A DNA stretch of 64,000 nt from Scandinavium goeteborgense (GCF_003935895.2 NZ_CP054058.1:62001-126000), one strand, 5' to 3'; shown: positions 39,026-50,250, counted from the first letter of the stretch. The notes: generated by a model not told the origin, from the letters alone. Program-made: numbers and translations.

Positions 39026-40948
39026 TTATGCGACTTTGTTACCCGAAATCAGGGCCAGCACTTCGCCCACGCTGTTGGTGGTGGCCAGACGCTCGATGAC
39101 GGATTCATCGTCCAGCGCATTGGTCAGGCTGGTGATCACGTGGATGTGTTCGTTATTACGCGCTGCGATACCAATCACCAGACGGGCAATGTCGTCCGGC
39201 TCTTCGCCGAAGCGCACGCCGTCAGGGTACTGACAGAATACCACGCCGGTTTTCAGTACACGGTCCTTCGCTTCGATGGTGCCGTGCGGTACTGCGATGG
39301 ACTCACCCAGATAGGTCGGGGTCATTTTTTCGCGTTCCAGCATCGCTTCCACATATTCCGGCTCAACGTAGCCGCCTTTCACCAGTTGCTCACCGGCAAA
39401 ACGGATGGCTTCTTCTTTGCTGAACGCTTTGCAGCCGAGGAAGATGTTTTCCGCGCTGAGTTTGAACAGGTGGCTGTCGTCAGCGTCAAAGCTGTCTTTC
39501 AGTCTGTCGCGCACTTTCACTTCGTTATCTTCGTGACGCTGTGCTGCCACCAGACGCTCGGTCAGGCTGGTGTACAGGCCGCTGTCGAGGAAGTTAGTCA
39601 GTGAAATGTGCTGGGCCTGTGGCACCTGGCGCATTGCACGTTCGGTCAGGTCGCGGTGAGTGATCACCAGGTCGACATCCGGCGGCAAGTTGTTGATAGC
39701 GCTGTTGGTGACAGAGATATGGCTCAGTCCGGCATCGGCCACTTTCTTACGCAGCACGCCTGCACCCATTGCGCTGGAGCCCATACCGGCATCACAGGCA
39801 ACGATGATTTTACGCACGTGGCTCAGGTCGTTGGTCACGTCACCTGCGGTCAGCGGATTCGCTGCCCCTTTGGACTCGGATTTCATTTCCTGCATACGAC
39901 GGTTCGCTGCTTCGATGTCGTCGTCTTCTTTCACTTTGCTGGTTTTCAGCAGGATGGCAGAGACGATGAAGGACACCGCGGTTGCCGCAACAATTGCCGC
40001 GATGTTAGCGAAGTAAGCGCCTTTCGGGGTCATTGCCAGCACCGCCAGGATGGAACCTGGGGACGCCGGAGACACCAGGCCGCCGTTCAGAATAGTCAGG
40101 GTGAACACGCCAGTCATACCGCCGAGGATAACGGCCAGGATCAGACGTGGGTTCATCAGCACGTACGGGAAGTAAATTTCGTGGATACCGCCCAGGAAGT
40201 GGATGATAGCCGCGCCGCCCGCAGACTGCTTAGCATTACCACGACCGAAGAACATGTACGCCAGCAGGACGCCCATACCCGGACCCGGGTTCGCTTCGAT
40301 CAGGAAGAAGATGGATTTGCCCAGTTCATGGGACTGCTGAATACCCAGCGGCGAGAAGATACCGTGATTAATGGCGTTATTGAGGAACAGGATTTTCGCC
40401 GGTTCAACAAAGATAGACGCCAGCGGCAGCATGTCGTGAACGACCATGAAGTTAACGCCAGCCGCCAGCACTTTCGACAGCATCTCAACCGCAGGGCCAA
40501 TACCGAGGAACGCCAGAATGGCGAGGATCATCCCGATGATGCCCGCGGAGAAGTTGTTCACCAGCATCTCGAAGCCGGATTTGATTTTACCGTCAACCCA
40601 GATGTCGAAGCGTTTAATCGCCCAGCCACCCAGAGGACCGGCAATCATCGCCCCGAGGAACATCGGCATATCGGCACCGACGATAACGCCCATGGTGGTA
40701 ATTGCACCGACCACGCCGCCGCGGTCACCGCCAACCAGACGACCACCGGTGTAACCGATGAGCAGTGGCAGCAGATAAGTAATCATTGGCCCGACAAGTT
40801 TCGCCAGCGTTTCGTTTGGCAACCATCCTGTTGGAATAAATAACGCCGTGATAATACCCCACGCGATAAACGCGCCGATGTTCGGCATCACCATGTTGCT
40901 GAGGAAGCGACCAAAGCTTTGCACTCTGATCTTAATATCGGATGACAT
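39026..40948 (-). CDS. mtlA: PTS mannitol transporter EIICBA
   Basis: MtlA imports and phosphorylates mannitol. From MSSDIKIRVQSFGRF it is 640 aa; a frame continuing to 41071 was rejected. Domain order is IIC (about 1-340, membrane, with GGIHEIYFPYVLMNPRL), IIB (about 375-470, active Cys in IIVACDAGMGSSAMG near 385) and IIA (about 500-640, active His in GESIAVPHGT near 556). AAGGGGTG precedes the start. It heads mtlADR and lies downstream of a multi-site CRP region. Confidence 0.98.
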   Translation of the reverse strand: MSSDIKIRVQSFGRFLSNMVMPNIGAFIAWGIITALFIPTGWLPNETLAKLVGPMITYLLPLLIGYTGGRLVGGDRGGVVGAITTMGVIVGADMPMFLGAMIAGPLGGWAIKRFDIWVDGKIKSGFEMLVNNFSAGIIGMILAILAFLGIGPAVEMLSKVLAAGVNFMVVHDMLPLASIFVEPAKILFLNNAINHGIFSPLGIQQSHELGKSIFFLIEANPGPGMGVLLAYMFFGRGNAKQSAGGAAIIHFLGGIHEIYFPYVLMNPRLILAVILGGMTGVFTLTILNGGLVSPASPGSILAVLAMTPKGAYFANIAAIVAATAVSFIVSAILLKTSKVKEDDDIEAANRRMQEMKSESKGAANPLTAGDVTNDLSHVRKIIVACDAGMGSSAMGAGVLRKKVADAGLSHISVTNSAINNLPPDVDLVITHRDLTERAMRQVPQAQHISLTNFLDSGLYTSLTERLVAAQRHEDNEVKVRDRLKDSFDADDSHLFKLSAENIFLGCKAFSKEEAIRFAGEQLVKGGYVEPEYVEAMLEREKMTPTYLGESIAVPHGTIEAKDRVLKTGVVFCQYPDGVRFGEEPDDIARLVIGIAARNNEHIHVITSLTNALDDESVIERLATTNSVGEVLALISGNKVA

Positions 40949-41485
40949 AAAAACACCCCTTCTTATGTTTGCTATCGCGCAGGCTAAAAGCCCGAGGTTT
41001 ATTGTTAATTGGCGGCAGAGGTAGTAGCCGGACCTTGTTGATGATGCGAAATCTGGCACTGAATCGTTCAACTGTCCAGTGAACGCCCTTTGGTGTGATC
41101 TGCATCACGCTAATGTGGGGTGATGTGGCGTAATTGAAGTGATCACCATCACAAAATGGCTGTGTAAAAAAAGAACAGAGACTAAAAAATAAACCACCAT
41201 CGGCTGTTAATGTGATGTTAATCACATTTTACGGCGGGCTGTTTGTTGTTGATGTGTGATTAACATCACAAAGTATTTTCATCTGCGCCCGAGCAACTGT
41301 GATCGGACGCATATTCTCAATGTGGACCCGCTGCCGCTGTAATTGAGTAACACGGTCAACGGACGGCGAGTTTACGCATTCTGTGTTATAGCAATATGAC
41401 CGACTGGCGATTAATTGTTAGTTATCACTCAGGCGTTCCGCAATGGGGCGCGTGCCGATGGGCGTGTCGTAATTTCGAGGCGGCT
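40949..41485. promoter_or_regulatory. mtlA-yibI divergent control region with about five CRP-like sites
   Basis: This 537-bp gap has no gene I accept. Two sites match the TGTGA-N6-TCACA consensus perfectly (41211-41226 and 41255-41270). Two have one mismatch (TGTGA/TCACG at 41094-41109 and AGTGA/TCACA at 41138-41153). One is a strong half-site (TGTGATCGGAC at 41298-41313). Five CRP sites are also described upstream of E. coli mtlA. The mtlA promoter itself was not resolved. The remaining part towards yibI shows nothing further. Confidence 0.8.
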
Positions 41486-41809
41486 ATGTTTCTTAATTAT
41501 TTTGCGTTAGGCGTGCTTATTTTCGTCTTTTTGGTGATTTTTTACGGAATCATTATTTTGCATGATATTCCTTATCTTATCGCCAAATCCCGCAATCACC
41601 CTCACGCCGATGCCATTCATGTCGCAGGCTGGGTGAGTCTGTTTACCCTGCATGTTATCTGGCCGTTTTTATGGATCTGGGCCACCCTGTACCGCCCTGA
41701 ACGCGGCTGGGGAATGCAGGCGGAACACGAGTCATTGATTCAATTACAGCGCCGGGTCTCGGAGCTTGAGCAGAAACTCGCGGATACTCAACGGCCGCCT
41801 GCGGAGTAA
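41486..41809 (+). CDS. yibI: DUF3302 inner-membrane protein YibI
   Basis: The 107-aa protein from [20 protein letters not shown] has two transmembrane helices (about 5-25 and 48-68) and a short soluble tail with a possible coiled coil ([15 protein letters not shown]). CGAGG precedes this ATG; a longer frame to 41396 runs into the mtl control region and was rejected. It is always found before yibH, five bases away here, so the two likely form one membrane-fusion unit. Its function is unknown. Confidence 0.93.
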   Translation: MFLNYFALGVLIFVFLVIFYGIIILHDIPYLIAKSRNHPHADAIHVAGWVSLFTLHVIWPFLWIWATLYRPERGWGMQAEHESLIQLQRRVSELEQKLADTQRPPAE

Positions 41810-41814
41810 TCATC

Positions 41815-42951
41815 ATGGATTTACTCATTATTCTGACCTACGTCGCGCTGGCCTGGGCGATATTTAAAATATTCAAAATCCCGGTGAATAAATGGACGGT
41901 GCCGACGGCCGCATTGGGCGGCGTTTTTATTGTTAGCGGGCTTATCTTATTAATGAACTATAACCACCCGTATACCGCGCAGGCGCAAAAAGCGGTGATC
42001 TCTATTCCGATCACCCCGCAGGTCACGGGCATTGTCAGCGAAGTCCCGGACCACCAAAATAAACTGATTAAAAAAGGTGAGGTGCTTTTTAAAATCGACC
42101 CCACCCGTTATCAGGCGCGGGTCAGTCGCCTGGAGGCCGATTTAGTCACGGCTATTTCCAATACCGAATCGATGAAAGGGGAGCTTACCGAGTCTATCGC
42201 CAATACCCAGCGAGTGAGCGCAGAACGTGACCGCTTATACAAAGATTACCAGCGCTATCTGCAAGGCAGTAAGGCGAGAGTGAACCCGTTTTCGGAAAGT
42301 GATATCGACAACGCCCGGCAAAATTATCTCGCCCAGGACGCGATGGTGAAATCCTCGGTGGCCGAACAGTCGCAGATTAAGAGCCAGCTCAACAGCATGG
42401 TCAACGGTGAGCAGTCGCAAATCGTCAGCCTGCGCGCGCAGCTGACCGAGGCGCGATATAACCTTGAACAAACCGTCGTGCGCGCGCCCAGCGACGGTTA
42501 CGCCACACAGGTATTGATTCGCCCCGGAACCTACGCCGCCGCGTTGCCGCTGCGCCCAGTGATGGTTTTTATTCCGGAGCAAAAACGGCAAATTGTCGCG
42601 CAGTTCCGGCAGAACTCGCTGCTGCGTCTCGAGCCGGGTGACATAGCCGAAGTGGTGTTTAATGCGCTGCCAGGGCAAGTCTTCACCGGCAAACTGACCG
42701 CTATTTTACCGGTGGTGCCGGGCGGTTCGTATCAGGCGCAGGGCACGCTGCAATCGCTGACGGTCGTGCCCGGCACCGATGGCGTATTAGCGCTTATCGA
42801 GCTGGAGCCCAATGCGCTGGTGGAATCTCTACCGGACGGTATTTACGCCCAAGTGGCGGTCTATTCCGACCATTTCAGCCACGTCGCGGTGATGCGCAAA
42901 GTGCTGCTGCGCATGACCAGCTGGATGCACTATCTGTATCTCGATCATTAA
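41815..42951 (+). CDS. yibH: HlyD family secretion/membrane fusion protein YibH
   Basis: The 378-aa protein has two N-terminal hydrophobic segments (about 3-22 and 29-47), then a periplasmic adaptor: a lipoyl/barrel-sandwich half ([17 protein letters not shown], about 62-78), a coiled-coil hairpin (about 100-215), the second half ([18 protein letters not shown] about 221-238) and a beta-barrel. It resembles the AaeA/EmrA-type adaptors. No transporter gene of its own is adjacent apart from YibI, so the partner is unclear. Confidence 0.92.
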   Translation: MDLLIILTYVALAWAIFKIFKIPVNKWTVPTAALGGVFIVSGLILLMNYNHPYTAQAQKAVISIPITPQVTGIVSEVPDHQNKLIKKGEVLFKIDPTRYQARVSRLEADLVTAISNTESMKGELTESIANTQRVSAERDRLYKDYQRYLQGSKARVNPFSESDIDNARQNYLAQDAMVKSSVAEQSQIKSQLNSMVNGEQSQIVSLRAQLTEARYNLEQTVVRAPSDGYATQVLIRPGTYAAALPLRPVMVFIPEQKRQIVAQFRQNSLLRLEPGDIAEVVFNALPGQVFTGKLTAILPVVPGGSYQAQGTLQSLTVVPGTDGVLALIELEPNALVESLPDGIYAQVAVYSDHFSHVAVMRKVLLRMTSWMHYLYLDH

Positions 42952-43013
42952 CCTGAATTTTTAACCCGCCTGCGCCATACTGATATTTTTGCGGAATATT
43001 GAGGGAGCAGGCG

Positions 43014-43622
43014 ATGAAACTGATCGGCAGTTATACCAGCCCGTTTGTGCGTAAAATTTCGGTTATCCTGCTCGAAAAGGGAATAACATTCGAGTTTATC
43101 AACGAGATGCCGTACAACGCCGAAAACGGCGTGGCGAAGTACAACCCGCTCGGCAAAGTGCCGGCGCTGGTGACTGACGACGGCGAATGCTGGTCCGACT
43201 CCCCGATTATCGCCCAGTACATCGAGCTGTTGGATATTGCGCCCGCCATGGTGCCGCGAGATGCCAAAGCCGCGCTGCACATGCGCCAGCTTGAATCCCT
43301 GGCCGACGGCATCATGGATGCGGGTCTGGTGTCCGTGCGCGAGCAGGCGCGCCCGGCGGCCCAGCAGTCACCTGAGGAATTGCTGCGCCAGCGTGAAAAA
43401 ATCACCCGCGCGCTGGATGCTCTGGAAGAACACGCTGCCAACGGCACGCTAAAAGCCGATGAACTGAATCTGGCCACCATCGCCGTGGCCTGCGCGGTGG
43501 GCTATCTCAATTTCCGTCGCGTTTCTCCGGGCTGGTGCGCCACGCGTCCGCATCTGGTGAAGCTGGTGGAAGCCCTGTTCCAGCGTGACAGTTTTGCCCG
43601 CACCGAACCGCCAAAAGCGTAG
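43014..43622 (+). CDS. yibF: Glutathione S-transferase family protein YibF
   Basis: From [20 protein letters not shown] the protein is 202 aa, equal to E. coli YibF. It has an N-terminal thioredoxin-like domain (SPFVRK with a Ser in the usual catalytic position, [10 protein letters not shown] cis-Pro loop about 50-59, [10 protein letters not shown] glutathione site about 67-76) and a C-terminal helical domain. GGGAG lies upstream. Substrate unknown. It precedes selA by 93 bp, a gap holding a CCCCTCTCCC palindrome. Confidence 0.95.
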   Translation: MKLIGSYTSPFVRKISVILLEKGITFEFINEMPYNAENGVAKYNPLGKVPALVTDDGECWSDSPIIAQYIELLDIAPAMVPRDAKAALHMRQLESLADGIMDAGLVSVREQARPAAQQSPEELLRQREKITRALDALEEHAANGTLKADELNLATIAVACAVGYLNFRRVSPGWCATRPHLVKLVEALFQRDSFARTEPPKA

Positions 43623-43675
43623 CGCGATCAATGACGCTCAGCGCGCAATAGCAGTACAATTCCCGCACGTTTATT

Positions 43676-43697
43676 CCCCTCTCCCGTCGGGAGGGGG
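43676..43697. repeat. CCCCTCTCCC/GGGAGGGGG palindrome
   Basis: CCCCTCTCCC (43676-43685) faces GGGAGGGGG (43689-43697) across GTC, with one mismatch. It sits between yibF and selA and resembles the other palindromes of this type in the window. Confidence 0.5.
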
Positions 43698-43715
43698 CAT
43701 ACCACAGGCTTAGTC

Positions 43716-45104
43716 ATGACCACCGAAAACCCTTCGCTGTTCAGTCAAATTCCCGCCACCGATCGCCTGTTGCGCGACCCGGCATTTTCAGAGCTTATTG
43801 ATAACGCCGGGCACAGCCAGGTGGTGAATGTATTACGCCAGTTGCAGGATGAAGCCCGCGAGGGCATTCGCACTCACGGCACGCTGCCCGCATGGTGTCA
43901 GGACTGGCATCAGACGGCGGTCGCGCGGCTGAATACCGAGGCGCAAAGCCCGCTGCGCGCGGTGTTTAACCTCACCGGCACCGTATTGCACACCAATCTG
44001 GGACGCGCACTACAGGCCGACGCGGCCGTGGCGGCGGTCACGCAGGTGATGCGCGAGCCGGTGACGCTGGAATATTCTCTCGACGGCGCCGGGCGTGGGC
44101 ATCGTGACAGCGCACTCGCGGAATTGCTCACACGCCTTACCGGGGCGGAAGACGCCTGCATCGTCAACAACAATGCGGCGGCGGTGCTGCTGATGCTGGC
44201 GGCGACGGCGAGCGGCAAAGAGGTGGTGGTGTCACGCGGCGAGCTGGTGGAAATCGGCGGCGCATTTCGCATCCCCGACGTCATGCGCCAGGCAGGCTGC
44301 GAACTGCGTGAAGTGGGGGCCACGAACCGCACTCACGCCCGGGATTACCGCGAAGCCATCAACGACAGCACCGGTCTGTTGATGAAAGTCCACACCAGCA
44401 ACTACAGCGTGGAAGGGTTTACCAAAGCGGTCGATGAAGCTGAACTGGCCGCCATCGGGCGTGAACACGGCATTCCAGTGGTCGCGGATTTAGGCAGCGG
44501 TTCGCTGGTGGATTTAAGCCAGTATGGCTTGCCGAAAGAACCGATGCCGCAGGCGTTAGTTGCCAGCGGCGTGAGCCTGGTGAGCTTCTCCGGCGATAAG
44601 TTGCTCGGCGGCCCGCAGGCCGGGATTATCGTCGGCAAACGTGAGCTGATTGCAAAGCTGCAAAAGCACCCGCTGAAACGCGCGCTGCGGGCCGACAAAA
44701 TGACTCTCGCGGCGCTCGAAGCCACACTGCGACTCTATCTGCATCCGGAAAAACTCACCCAAACGCTGCCGACGCTGCGCCAGCTGACCCGCAGTCAGGC
44801 CGACATTCGCGAACAGGGCGAACGCTTACTGGCTCCGCTTCAGGCGCACTACCCGGCGTTTACCGTACGGCTTGAGCCGTGTTTATCGCAGATTGGCAGC
44901 GGCTCGCTGCCGGTCGACCGCTTACCGTCTCAGGCGTTAACGTTCACGCCGACCGACGGGCGTGGCGCATCACTAGATGCGCTGGCCGAACGCTGGCGAC
45001 GCCTCGACACGCCGGTGTTAGGGCGGATTGGCGACGGGCGTTTATGGCTCGATTTACGTTGTCTTGAAGATGAATCGCGCTTTCTGGAGAGTGTGCTGAA
45101 ATGA
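43716..45104 (+). CDS. selA: L-seryl-tRNA(Sec) selenium transferase
   Basis: SelA converts Ser-tRNA(Sec) to Sec-tRNA(Sec) with selenophosphate, in a PLP-dependent decamer. The 462-aa protein has an N-terminal tRNA-binding domain (about 1-70, [13 protein letters not shown]), [14 protein letters not shown] (about 88-101), and the PLP lysine in [16 protein letters not shown] (about 289-304). It overlaps selB by 4 nt. The tRNA gene selC is not in this window. Confidence 0.98.
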   Translation: MTTENPSLFSQIPATDRLLRDPAFSELIDNAGHSQVVNVLRQLQDEAREGIRTHGTLPAWCQDWHQTAVARLNTEAQSPLRAVFNLTGTVLHTNLGRALQADAAVAAVTQVMREPVTLEYSLDGAGRGHRDSALAELLTRLTGAEDACIVNNNAAAVLLMLAATASGKEVVVSRGELVEIGGAFRIPDVMRQAGCELREVGATNRTHARDYREAINDSTGLLMKVHTSNYSVEGFTKAVDEAELAAIGREHGIPVVADLGSGSLVDLSQYGLPKEPMPQALVASGVSLVSFSGDKLLGGPQAGIIVGKRELIAKLQKHPLKRALRADKMTLAALEATLRLYLHPEKLTQTLPTLRQLTRSQADIREQGERLLAPLQAHYPAFTVRLEPCLSQIGSGSLPVDRLPSQALTFTPTDGRGASLDALAERWRRLDTPVLGRIGDGRLWLDLRCLEDESRFLESVLK

Positions 45105-46960
45105 TTATTGCCACCGCCGGGCACGTTGACCACGGCAAAACCACGCTGTTGCAGGCGTTAACCGGCGTCAACGCCTCCCGTCTGCCGGAAGAAAAAGCGC
45201 GCGGAATGACGATTGATTTGGGCTACGCCTACTGGCCGCAGCCCGACGGGCGCGTGCCTGGGTTTATCGACGTACCGGGTCATGAAAAGTTTCTGGCGAA
45301 CATGCTGGCGGGCGTGGGCGGCATCGATCATGCGCTGCTGGTGGTGGCCTGCGACGATGGCGTGATGGCGCAAACCCGCGAGCATCTGGCGATTTTGCAA
45401 CTGACGGGTAAACCCACCTTAACCGTGGCGCTGACCAAAACCGATCGGGTAGATACTGCACGTATCGCGGAAGTTCGCCGCCAGGTTGTCGATGTTTTAC
45501 GTGATTACGGCTTTGATGACGTTTCGCTGTTTGAAACCGCCGCCACGCAAATGCAGGGTATCGATGCCCTGCGAGCGCATCTTTTACAACTGGGCGAACG
45601 CCAGCACGTTGAGCATCAGCGTTTTCGTCTGGCGATTGACCGGGCGTTCACCGTCAAAGGGGCCGGGCTGGTGGTGACGGGCACCGCGCTGTCCGGCGAC
45701 GTGAACGTGGGCGACACGCTGTGGCTGACGGGGGCGAATACCCCAATGCGCGTGCGCGGGCTGCACGCGCAAAATCAGCCGGTCGAACAGGCTCGTGCCG
45801 GGCAGCGTATTGCGCTGAACATCAGCGGCGATGCGCAAAAAGAGCAACTGAACCGCGGCGACTGGCTTTTGGCGCAGCAGCCACCGGCGCCGTCAGACAG
45901 GGCGATTGTCGAACTCCACAGCCACACGCCGCTGACCCAATGGCAGCCGCTGCACATTCACCATGCCGCCAGCCACAACACCGGGCGCGTCTCGCTGCTG
46001 GAAAATAATCTGGCGGAGCTGGTCTTCGACACGCCGCTGCATCTGGCGGATAACGACCGGTTGGTGCTGCGCGATATTTCTGCCCGCCTCACGCTGGCGG
46101 GGGCGCGGGTGGTCACCCTCAATCCCCCGCGTCGCGGCAAGCGAAAACCGGACTATCTGGCCTGGCTGGCGCAGCTCGCAGTGGCGGAAAATAACGGCCA
46201 GGCGCTCGATATCCATTTGCAGCGCGATGCGGTTCGCCTGAGCGAATTTGGCTGGGCGCGACAGCTCAACGACGCGGGCGTGGCGGAACTGGCTCGCCCA
46301 CGCGACCTGTTAACGGCGGGTGATAACCTGCTCAGCGCCAGCCTCGCCGCACGCTGGCAGCAAAAGCTGCTCGATGCGCTGGCGGTGTATCACGATCAGC
46401 ACCGCGACGAGCCGGGGCCGGGGCGCGAACGTCTGCGTCGAATTGCGCTGCCAATGGAAGACGACGCACTGGTGCTTACGCTGCTGGAGCAAATGCGCGC
46501 CTCGGGCGTTATCCACAGCCATCACGGCTGGCTGCATCTGCCGGAACACAAAGCCGGATTCACTGACGAGCAGCGCGCGCTGTGGCAAAAAGTGGAACCG
46601 CTGTTTGGTGATGAGCCGTGGTGGGTGCGCGACCTCGCGCAGCAGGCGGGTGCAGACGAACAGGTCATGCGCATGACGCTGCGTCAGGCGGCGCAACAGG
46701 GGATGATCACCGCCATCGTCAAAGACCGTTATTACCGCAACGACCGGATCGTGCAGTTCGCCGGGCTGATTCGCAGCCTCGATCAGGCGCGCGGCTCAAC
46801 CTGCGCCGCTGATTTCCGCGACAGTCTCAACGTCGGGCGAAAACTGGCTATCCAGATCCTCGAATATTTCGACCGCATCGGCTTCACGCGCCGTCGCGGC
46901 AACGACCACCAGCTGCGCGATGCAATGCTGTTCCCGGCGACCGAAAACAGCAATCCGTGA
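45101..46960 (+). CDS. selB: Selenocysteine-specific elongation factor SelB
   Basis: SelB delivers Sec-tRNA to UGA codons by binding the SECIS hairpin. The 619-aa protein has an N-terminal GTPase: [19 protein letters not shown] (about 4-22), [13 protein letters not shown] (about 54-66) and TKTDRVD. EF-Tu-like domains II and III follow (about 170-340), then C-terminal winged helices (about 380-619) that bind mRNA ([12 protein letters not shown] near the end). It is a few residues longer than E. coli SelB. Its ATG overlaps the selA stop. Confidence 0.98.
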   Translation: MIIATAGHVDHGKTTLLQALTGVNASRLPEEKARGMTIDLGYAYWPQPDGRVPGFIDVPGHEKFLANMLAGVGGIDHALLVVACDDGVMAQTREHLAILQLTGKPTLTVALTKTDRVDTARIAEVRRQVVDVLRDYGFDDVSLFETAATQMQGIDALRAHLLQLGERQHVEHQRFRLAIDRAFTVKGAGLVVTGTALSGDVNVGDTLWLTGANTPMRVRGLHAQNQPVEQARAGQRIALNISGDAQKEQLNRGDWLLAQQPPAPSDRAIVELHSHTPLTQWQPLHIHHAASHNTGRVSLLENNLAELVFDTPLHLADNDRLVLRDISARLTLAGARVVTLNPPRRGKRKPDYLAWLAQLAVAENNGQALDIHLQRDAVRLSEFGWARQLNDAGVAELARPRDLLTAGDNLLSASLAARWQQKLLDALAVYHDQHRDEPGPGRERLRRIALPMEDDALVLTLLEQMRASGVIHSHHGWLHLPEHKAGFTDEQRALWQKVEPLFGDEPWWVRDLAQQAGADEQVMRMTLRQAAQQGMITAIVKDRYYRNDRIVQFAGLIRSLDQARGSTCAADFRDSLNVGRKLAIQILEYFDRIGFTRRRGNDHQLRDAMLFPATENSNP

Positions 46961-46981
46961 CCGCGCTCGTAAAGCGTTAAA

Positions 46982-47006
46982 CGGCTGGCGAAGAAATCGC
47001 CAGCCG
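46982..47006 (+). other. Perfect hairpin between selB and aldB
   Basis: CGGCTGGCGA (46982-46991) pairs perfectly with TCGCCAGCCG (46997-47006) around AGAAA. CGTCTACCC follows, so there is no T-run. It may end the selAB transcript weakly, stabilise it, or mark an aldB leader structure. Confidence 0.6.
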
Positions 47007-47046
47007 CGTCTACCCTTACAGGACACCTCACTGCAAGGAGACGGTA

Positions 47047-48585
47047 ATGACCAACAATCCTCCCGCCACGGGCATTCAACCCGGCGTTTATGGTTTTCCC
47101 CTCAAGCTAAAAGCGCGTTACGACAACTTTATCGGCGGCAACTGGGTCGCACCGAGTGACGGCGAGTACTACAAAAACCTGACCCCCGTCACCGGGCAGT
47201 TGCTGTGTGAAGTCGCGTCATCCGGGCCGCGAGACATCGATCTGGCGCTGGATGCAGCGCACAAAATCAAAGACAAATGGGGGCAAACTTCTGTCCAGGA
47301 CAGGGCCGCCATTCTGCTCAAAATTGCCGATCGCATGGAGCAAAATATCGAGCTCCTGGCGACGGCGGAAACCTGGGATAACGGCAAACCAATCCGCGAA
47401 ACCACCGCCGCCGACGTGCCGCTGGCGATTGACCATTTCCGCTATTTCGCCTCGTGTATTCGCGCGCAGGAAGGGGGGATCAGCGAAGTCGACAGCGATA
47501 CCGTGGCCTATCATTTCCACGAACCATTGGGCGTGGTCGGGCAGATAATTCCGTGGAACTTCCCGCTGCTGATGGCGAGCTGGAAAATGGCGCCAGCGCT
47601 GGCCGCCGGGAACTGCGTGATCCTCAAACCTGCCCGCCTGACGCCGCTGTCGGTATTAATGCTGATGGAAATTATCGGCGACCTGCTGCCTCCGGGCGTG
47701 GTTAACGTGGTCAACGGCGCGGGTGGTGAAATCGGCGAATATCTGGCGACCTCAAAACGCATCAACAAAGTGGCCTTTACCGGCTCGACGGAAGTCGGCC
47801 AGCAAATCATGCAGTACGCCACCCAGAACATCATTCCGGTGACGCTGGAACTCGGCGGCAAATCACCCAACATCTTCTTCGCCGACGTGATGGACGAAGA
47901 GGACGCCTACTTTGAGAAAGCGCTGGAAGGGCTGGCGTTATTTGCCTTTAACCAGGGCGAAGTTTGCACCTGCCCGAGCCGTGCGCTGGTGCATGAATCC
48001 ATCTACGACCGCTTTATGGAACGGGCCATTCGCCGGGTGGAAAGCATCCGCAGCGGCAACCCACTCGACAGCGTGACGCAAATGGGCGCGCAGGTTTCCA
48101 GCGGACAAATGGACACCATCCTCAACTACATTGATATCGGTAAGAAAGAGGGCGCGGACGTGCTGACCGGCGGGCGACGCAAACTGCTCGACGGCGATCT
48201 GAAAGAGGGTTACTACCTCGAGCCGACGATCCTGTTTGGCAAAAACAACATGCGGGTGTTCCAGGAGGAGATCTTCGGCCCGGTGCTGTCCGTGACGACG
48301 TTCAAAACCATGGAAGAGGCGCTGGCGATAGCCAACGATACCCAATACGGGCTGGGCGCGGGCGTCTGGAGCCGCAACGGGAATCTGGCGTACAAAATGG
48401 GGCGCGGCATTCAGGCCGGACGCGTGTGGACCAACTGCTATCACGCCTATCCTGCCCACGCGGCGTTTGGTGGTTATAAGCAGTCAGGGATTGGCCGTGA
48501 AACCCACAAAATGATGCTCGAGCATTACCAGCAAACCAAATGTCTGCTGGTGAGTTACTCCGATAAACCGTTAGGGTTGTTCTAA
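47047..48585 (+). CDS. aldB: Aldehyde dehydrogenase B
   Basis: AldB is an NADP-dependent aldehyde dehydrogenase acting on acetaldehyde and related aldehydes. The 512-aa protein has [20 protein letters not shown] (about 162-181), the NAD(P) motif FTGSTEVGQ (about 242-250), the catalytic Glu in [10 protein letters not shown] (about 265-274) and the nucleophilic Cys in [13 protein letters not shown] (about 302-314). CAAGGAG precedes the ATG. In E. coli it is growth-phase and CRP controlled; I saw no clear CRP site in the short selB-aldB gap. Confidence 0.97.
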   Translation: MTNNPPATGIQPGVYGFPLKLKARYDNFIGGNWVAPSDGEYYKNLTPVTGQLLCEVASSGPRDIDLALDAAHKIKDKWGQTSVQDRAAILLKIADRMEQNIELLATAETWDNGKPIRETTAADVPLAIDHFRYFASCIRAQEGGISEVDSDTVAYHFHEPLGVVGQIIPWNFPLLMASWKMAPALAAGNCVILKPARLTPLSVLMLMEIIGDLLPPGVVNVVNGAGGEIGEYLATSKRINKVAFTGSTEVGQQIMQYATQNIIPVTLELGGKSPNIFFADVMDEEDAYFEKALEGLALFAFNQGEVCTCPSRALVHESIYDRFMERAIRRVESIRSGNPLDSVTQMGAQVSSGQMDTILNYIDIGKKEGADVLTGGRRKLLDGDLKEGYYLEPTILFGKNNMRVFQEEIFGPVLSVTTFKTMEEALAIANDTQYGLGAGVWSRNGNLAYKMGRGIQAGRVWTNCYHAYPAHAAFGGYKQSGIGRETHKMMLEHYQQTKCLLVSYSDKPLGLF

Positions 48586-48592
48586 CGAGAAA

Positions 48593-48688
48593 CGCCCGGC
48601 GGCACTGCGTTTGCACGGGCCTACGAGAGAATGCCCGGCGGGCCTACACATAACGCGTAGGCCCGGTAAGCATCGCGCCACCGGGCAT
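48593..48688. repeat. BIME: cluster of REP units after aldB
   Basis: Unit 1 GCCCGGCGGCACTGCG...CACGGGCCTAC (48594-48623), a shortened unit TGCCCGGCGGGCCTAC (48632-48647) and a full unit GTAGGCCCGGTAAGCATC...CCACCGGGCA (48658-48687) alternate in orientation between the convergent aldB and the efflux operon. Confidence 0.85.
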
Positions 48689-48698
48689 TTCTGTTGTC

Positions 48699-50240
48699 TT
48701 AATGACCTGCTGACGCGGCGGCACTCGGTGCGCCGGATTTCACAAACGGCGGGCGGGTGAACCAGATAATCACGATCAACCCCATAAAGCCCCAGCCAAG
48801 CAGCCAGAAGTAATCAATCGTCGACATCATGTACGACTGCTGTTCGATGGTTTTGTCGATCAGCGCGAAGTGCTGCTGCGTCGGGCCGCCCATCTTCTGC
48901 ACATAATCCACCGCCGCCGGATTGTATTGCGACACACTCTCCGCCAGGTTGGCGTGATGGAAAATTTCGCGGCGCTGCCAAATCCAGGTGGTCAGCGAGG
49001 AGGCAAACGAGCCGCCGAGCACGCGGAAGAATGTCGCCAGGCCAGAACCTTCCGCCACTTCGTTGCCCTGTAGATTCGACAGCACGATGGTTGTCAGCGG
49101 CATAAAGAAGAACGCCACCCCAATCCCCATAAACATCTGCACGCCCGCAATGGTGCGGAAATCCACATCGGTACTGAACTGCGCGCGCATCAGACAGGAC
49201 GCGCCCATCGTCAGGAACGACAGCGAACACAGAATACGCAGGTCCACGCGGGTGGCGTAGCGCCCGATAATCGGCGTCATCAGCAGCGGTAAAAAGCCCA
49301 TCGGCGCGGCGGCAAGCCCGGCCCAGATGGCGGTATAGCCCATCTGCGTTTGCAGCCACTGCGGCAGAATAATGTTAATGGCGAAGAACGCGGCATAACC
49401 GAGCATCAACGACAGCGTACCAATCGCAAAATTGCGGTCCTTAAACAGGCGCAGATTCACAATCGGATGCTTATCGCCCAGCTCCCACATCACAAAGGAA
49501 ATCAGGCTGATGGCGGACACAATCGACATCACGATAATCGGCGTAGACGAGAACCAGTCTTCATCGTTGCCTTTATCGAGCACTACCTGCAACAGGCCCA
49601 CGCCCAGCACCAGCAGCATGATCCCGATGTAGTCGATAGGCGACGACTGCGTGGTTTCTTCGCGACCGCGAAGCTGCGTCCAGACCACAATCGAGGCAAA
49701 AATCCCGATCGGCACGTTGATGTAAAAAATCCACGGCCAGGAGTAGTTATCGGTAATCCAGCCGCCGGTGATCGGCCCGACAATCGGCGCAACCACGGTC
49801 ACCATCGACAGCAGCGCCAGTGCCATACTTCGCTTCATCGGCGGGAAGATAACCAACAGCAGCGTCTGACACATCGGGAACATCGGCCCGGCGCAAAAAC
49901 CCTGCAGCGCGCGGAAGATAATCAGCTCCGTCATGCTGTGGGCGAAGCCGCACAGGAACGAGGTCAGGGTGAAAAACACCACCGAAGCGATGAACAGCCG
50001 AAGCTGACCAAAACGCCGGGTAAACCAGCCGGTCAGCGGCAGGGCGATGGCGTTACACACCGCAAAGGAGGTGATAACCCACGTCCCCTGATCTGAGCTC
50101 ACCCCGAGGTTACCGGAAATCGTCGGCAGGGCCACGTTGGCGATGGTGGAATCCAGCACCTGCATAAACGTCGCCAGGGACAACGCCAGCGTCGCCAGGA
50201 TCAGGCTCGGTGGCGTATAAGCGGCCTTAGGTTCTGACAT
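48699..50240 (-). CDS. DHA2 family multidrug efflux MFS transporter (EmrB-like)
   Basis: The 513-aa protein has 14 predicted transmembrane helices and the DHA2 motifs: LDSTIANVALPTISGNLGVS (about 29-48), WVITSFAVCNAIALPLTGW (about 54-72) and GPITGGWITDNYSWPWIFYI (about 155-174). These mark the EmrB/QacA branch. AGGAGA at 6 nt selects the ATG at 50240 over a GTG one codon earlier. It follows the adaptor gene by 10 nt. With it and an outer-membrane channel such as TolC it should form a tripartite pump. Substrates are unknown; this is a paralog of emrAB, not the emrRAB locus itself. Confidence 0.9.
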   Translation of the reverse strand: MSEPKAAYTPPSLILATLALSLATFMQVLDSTIANVALPTISGNLGVSSDQGTWVITSFAVCNAIALPLTGWFTRRFGQLRLFIASVVFFTLTSFLCGFAHSMTELIIFRALQGFCAGPMFPMCQTLLLVIFPPMKRSMALALLSMVTVVAPIVGPITGGWITDNYSWPWIFYINVPIGIFASIVVWTQLRGREETTQSSPIDYIGIMLLVLGVGLLQVVLDKGNDEDWFSSTPIIVMSIVSAISLISFVMWELGDKHPIVNLRLFKDRNFAIGTLSLMLGYAAFFAINIILPQWLQTQMGYTAIWAGLAAAPMGFLPLLMTPIIGRYATRVDLRILCSLSFLTMGASCLMRAQFSTDVDFRTIAGVQMFMGIGVAFFFMPLTTIVLSNLQGNEVAEGSGLATFFRVLGGSFASSLTTWIWQRREIFHHANLAESVSQYNPAAVDYVQKMGGPTQQHFALIDKTIEQQSYMMSTIDYFWLLGWGFMGLIVIIWFTRPPFVKSGAPSAAASAGH

Positions 50241-50250
50241 CACTGCTCTC

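Noticed and set aside
39608-40843. Long plus-strand frame (411 codons) opposite mtlA
   Set aside because: Composition is His/Gln/Arg-rich as expected from the reverse of a membrane protein gene, and mtlA fills the region.
40949-41071. N-terminal extension of mtlA
   Set aside because: It would run into the control region, adds no family sequence, and AAGGGGTG precedes the internal ATG.
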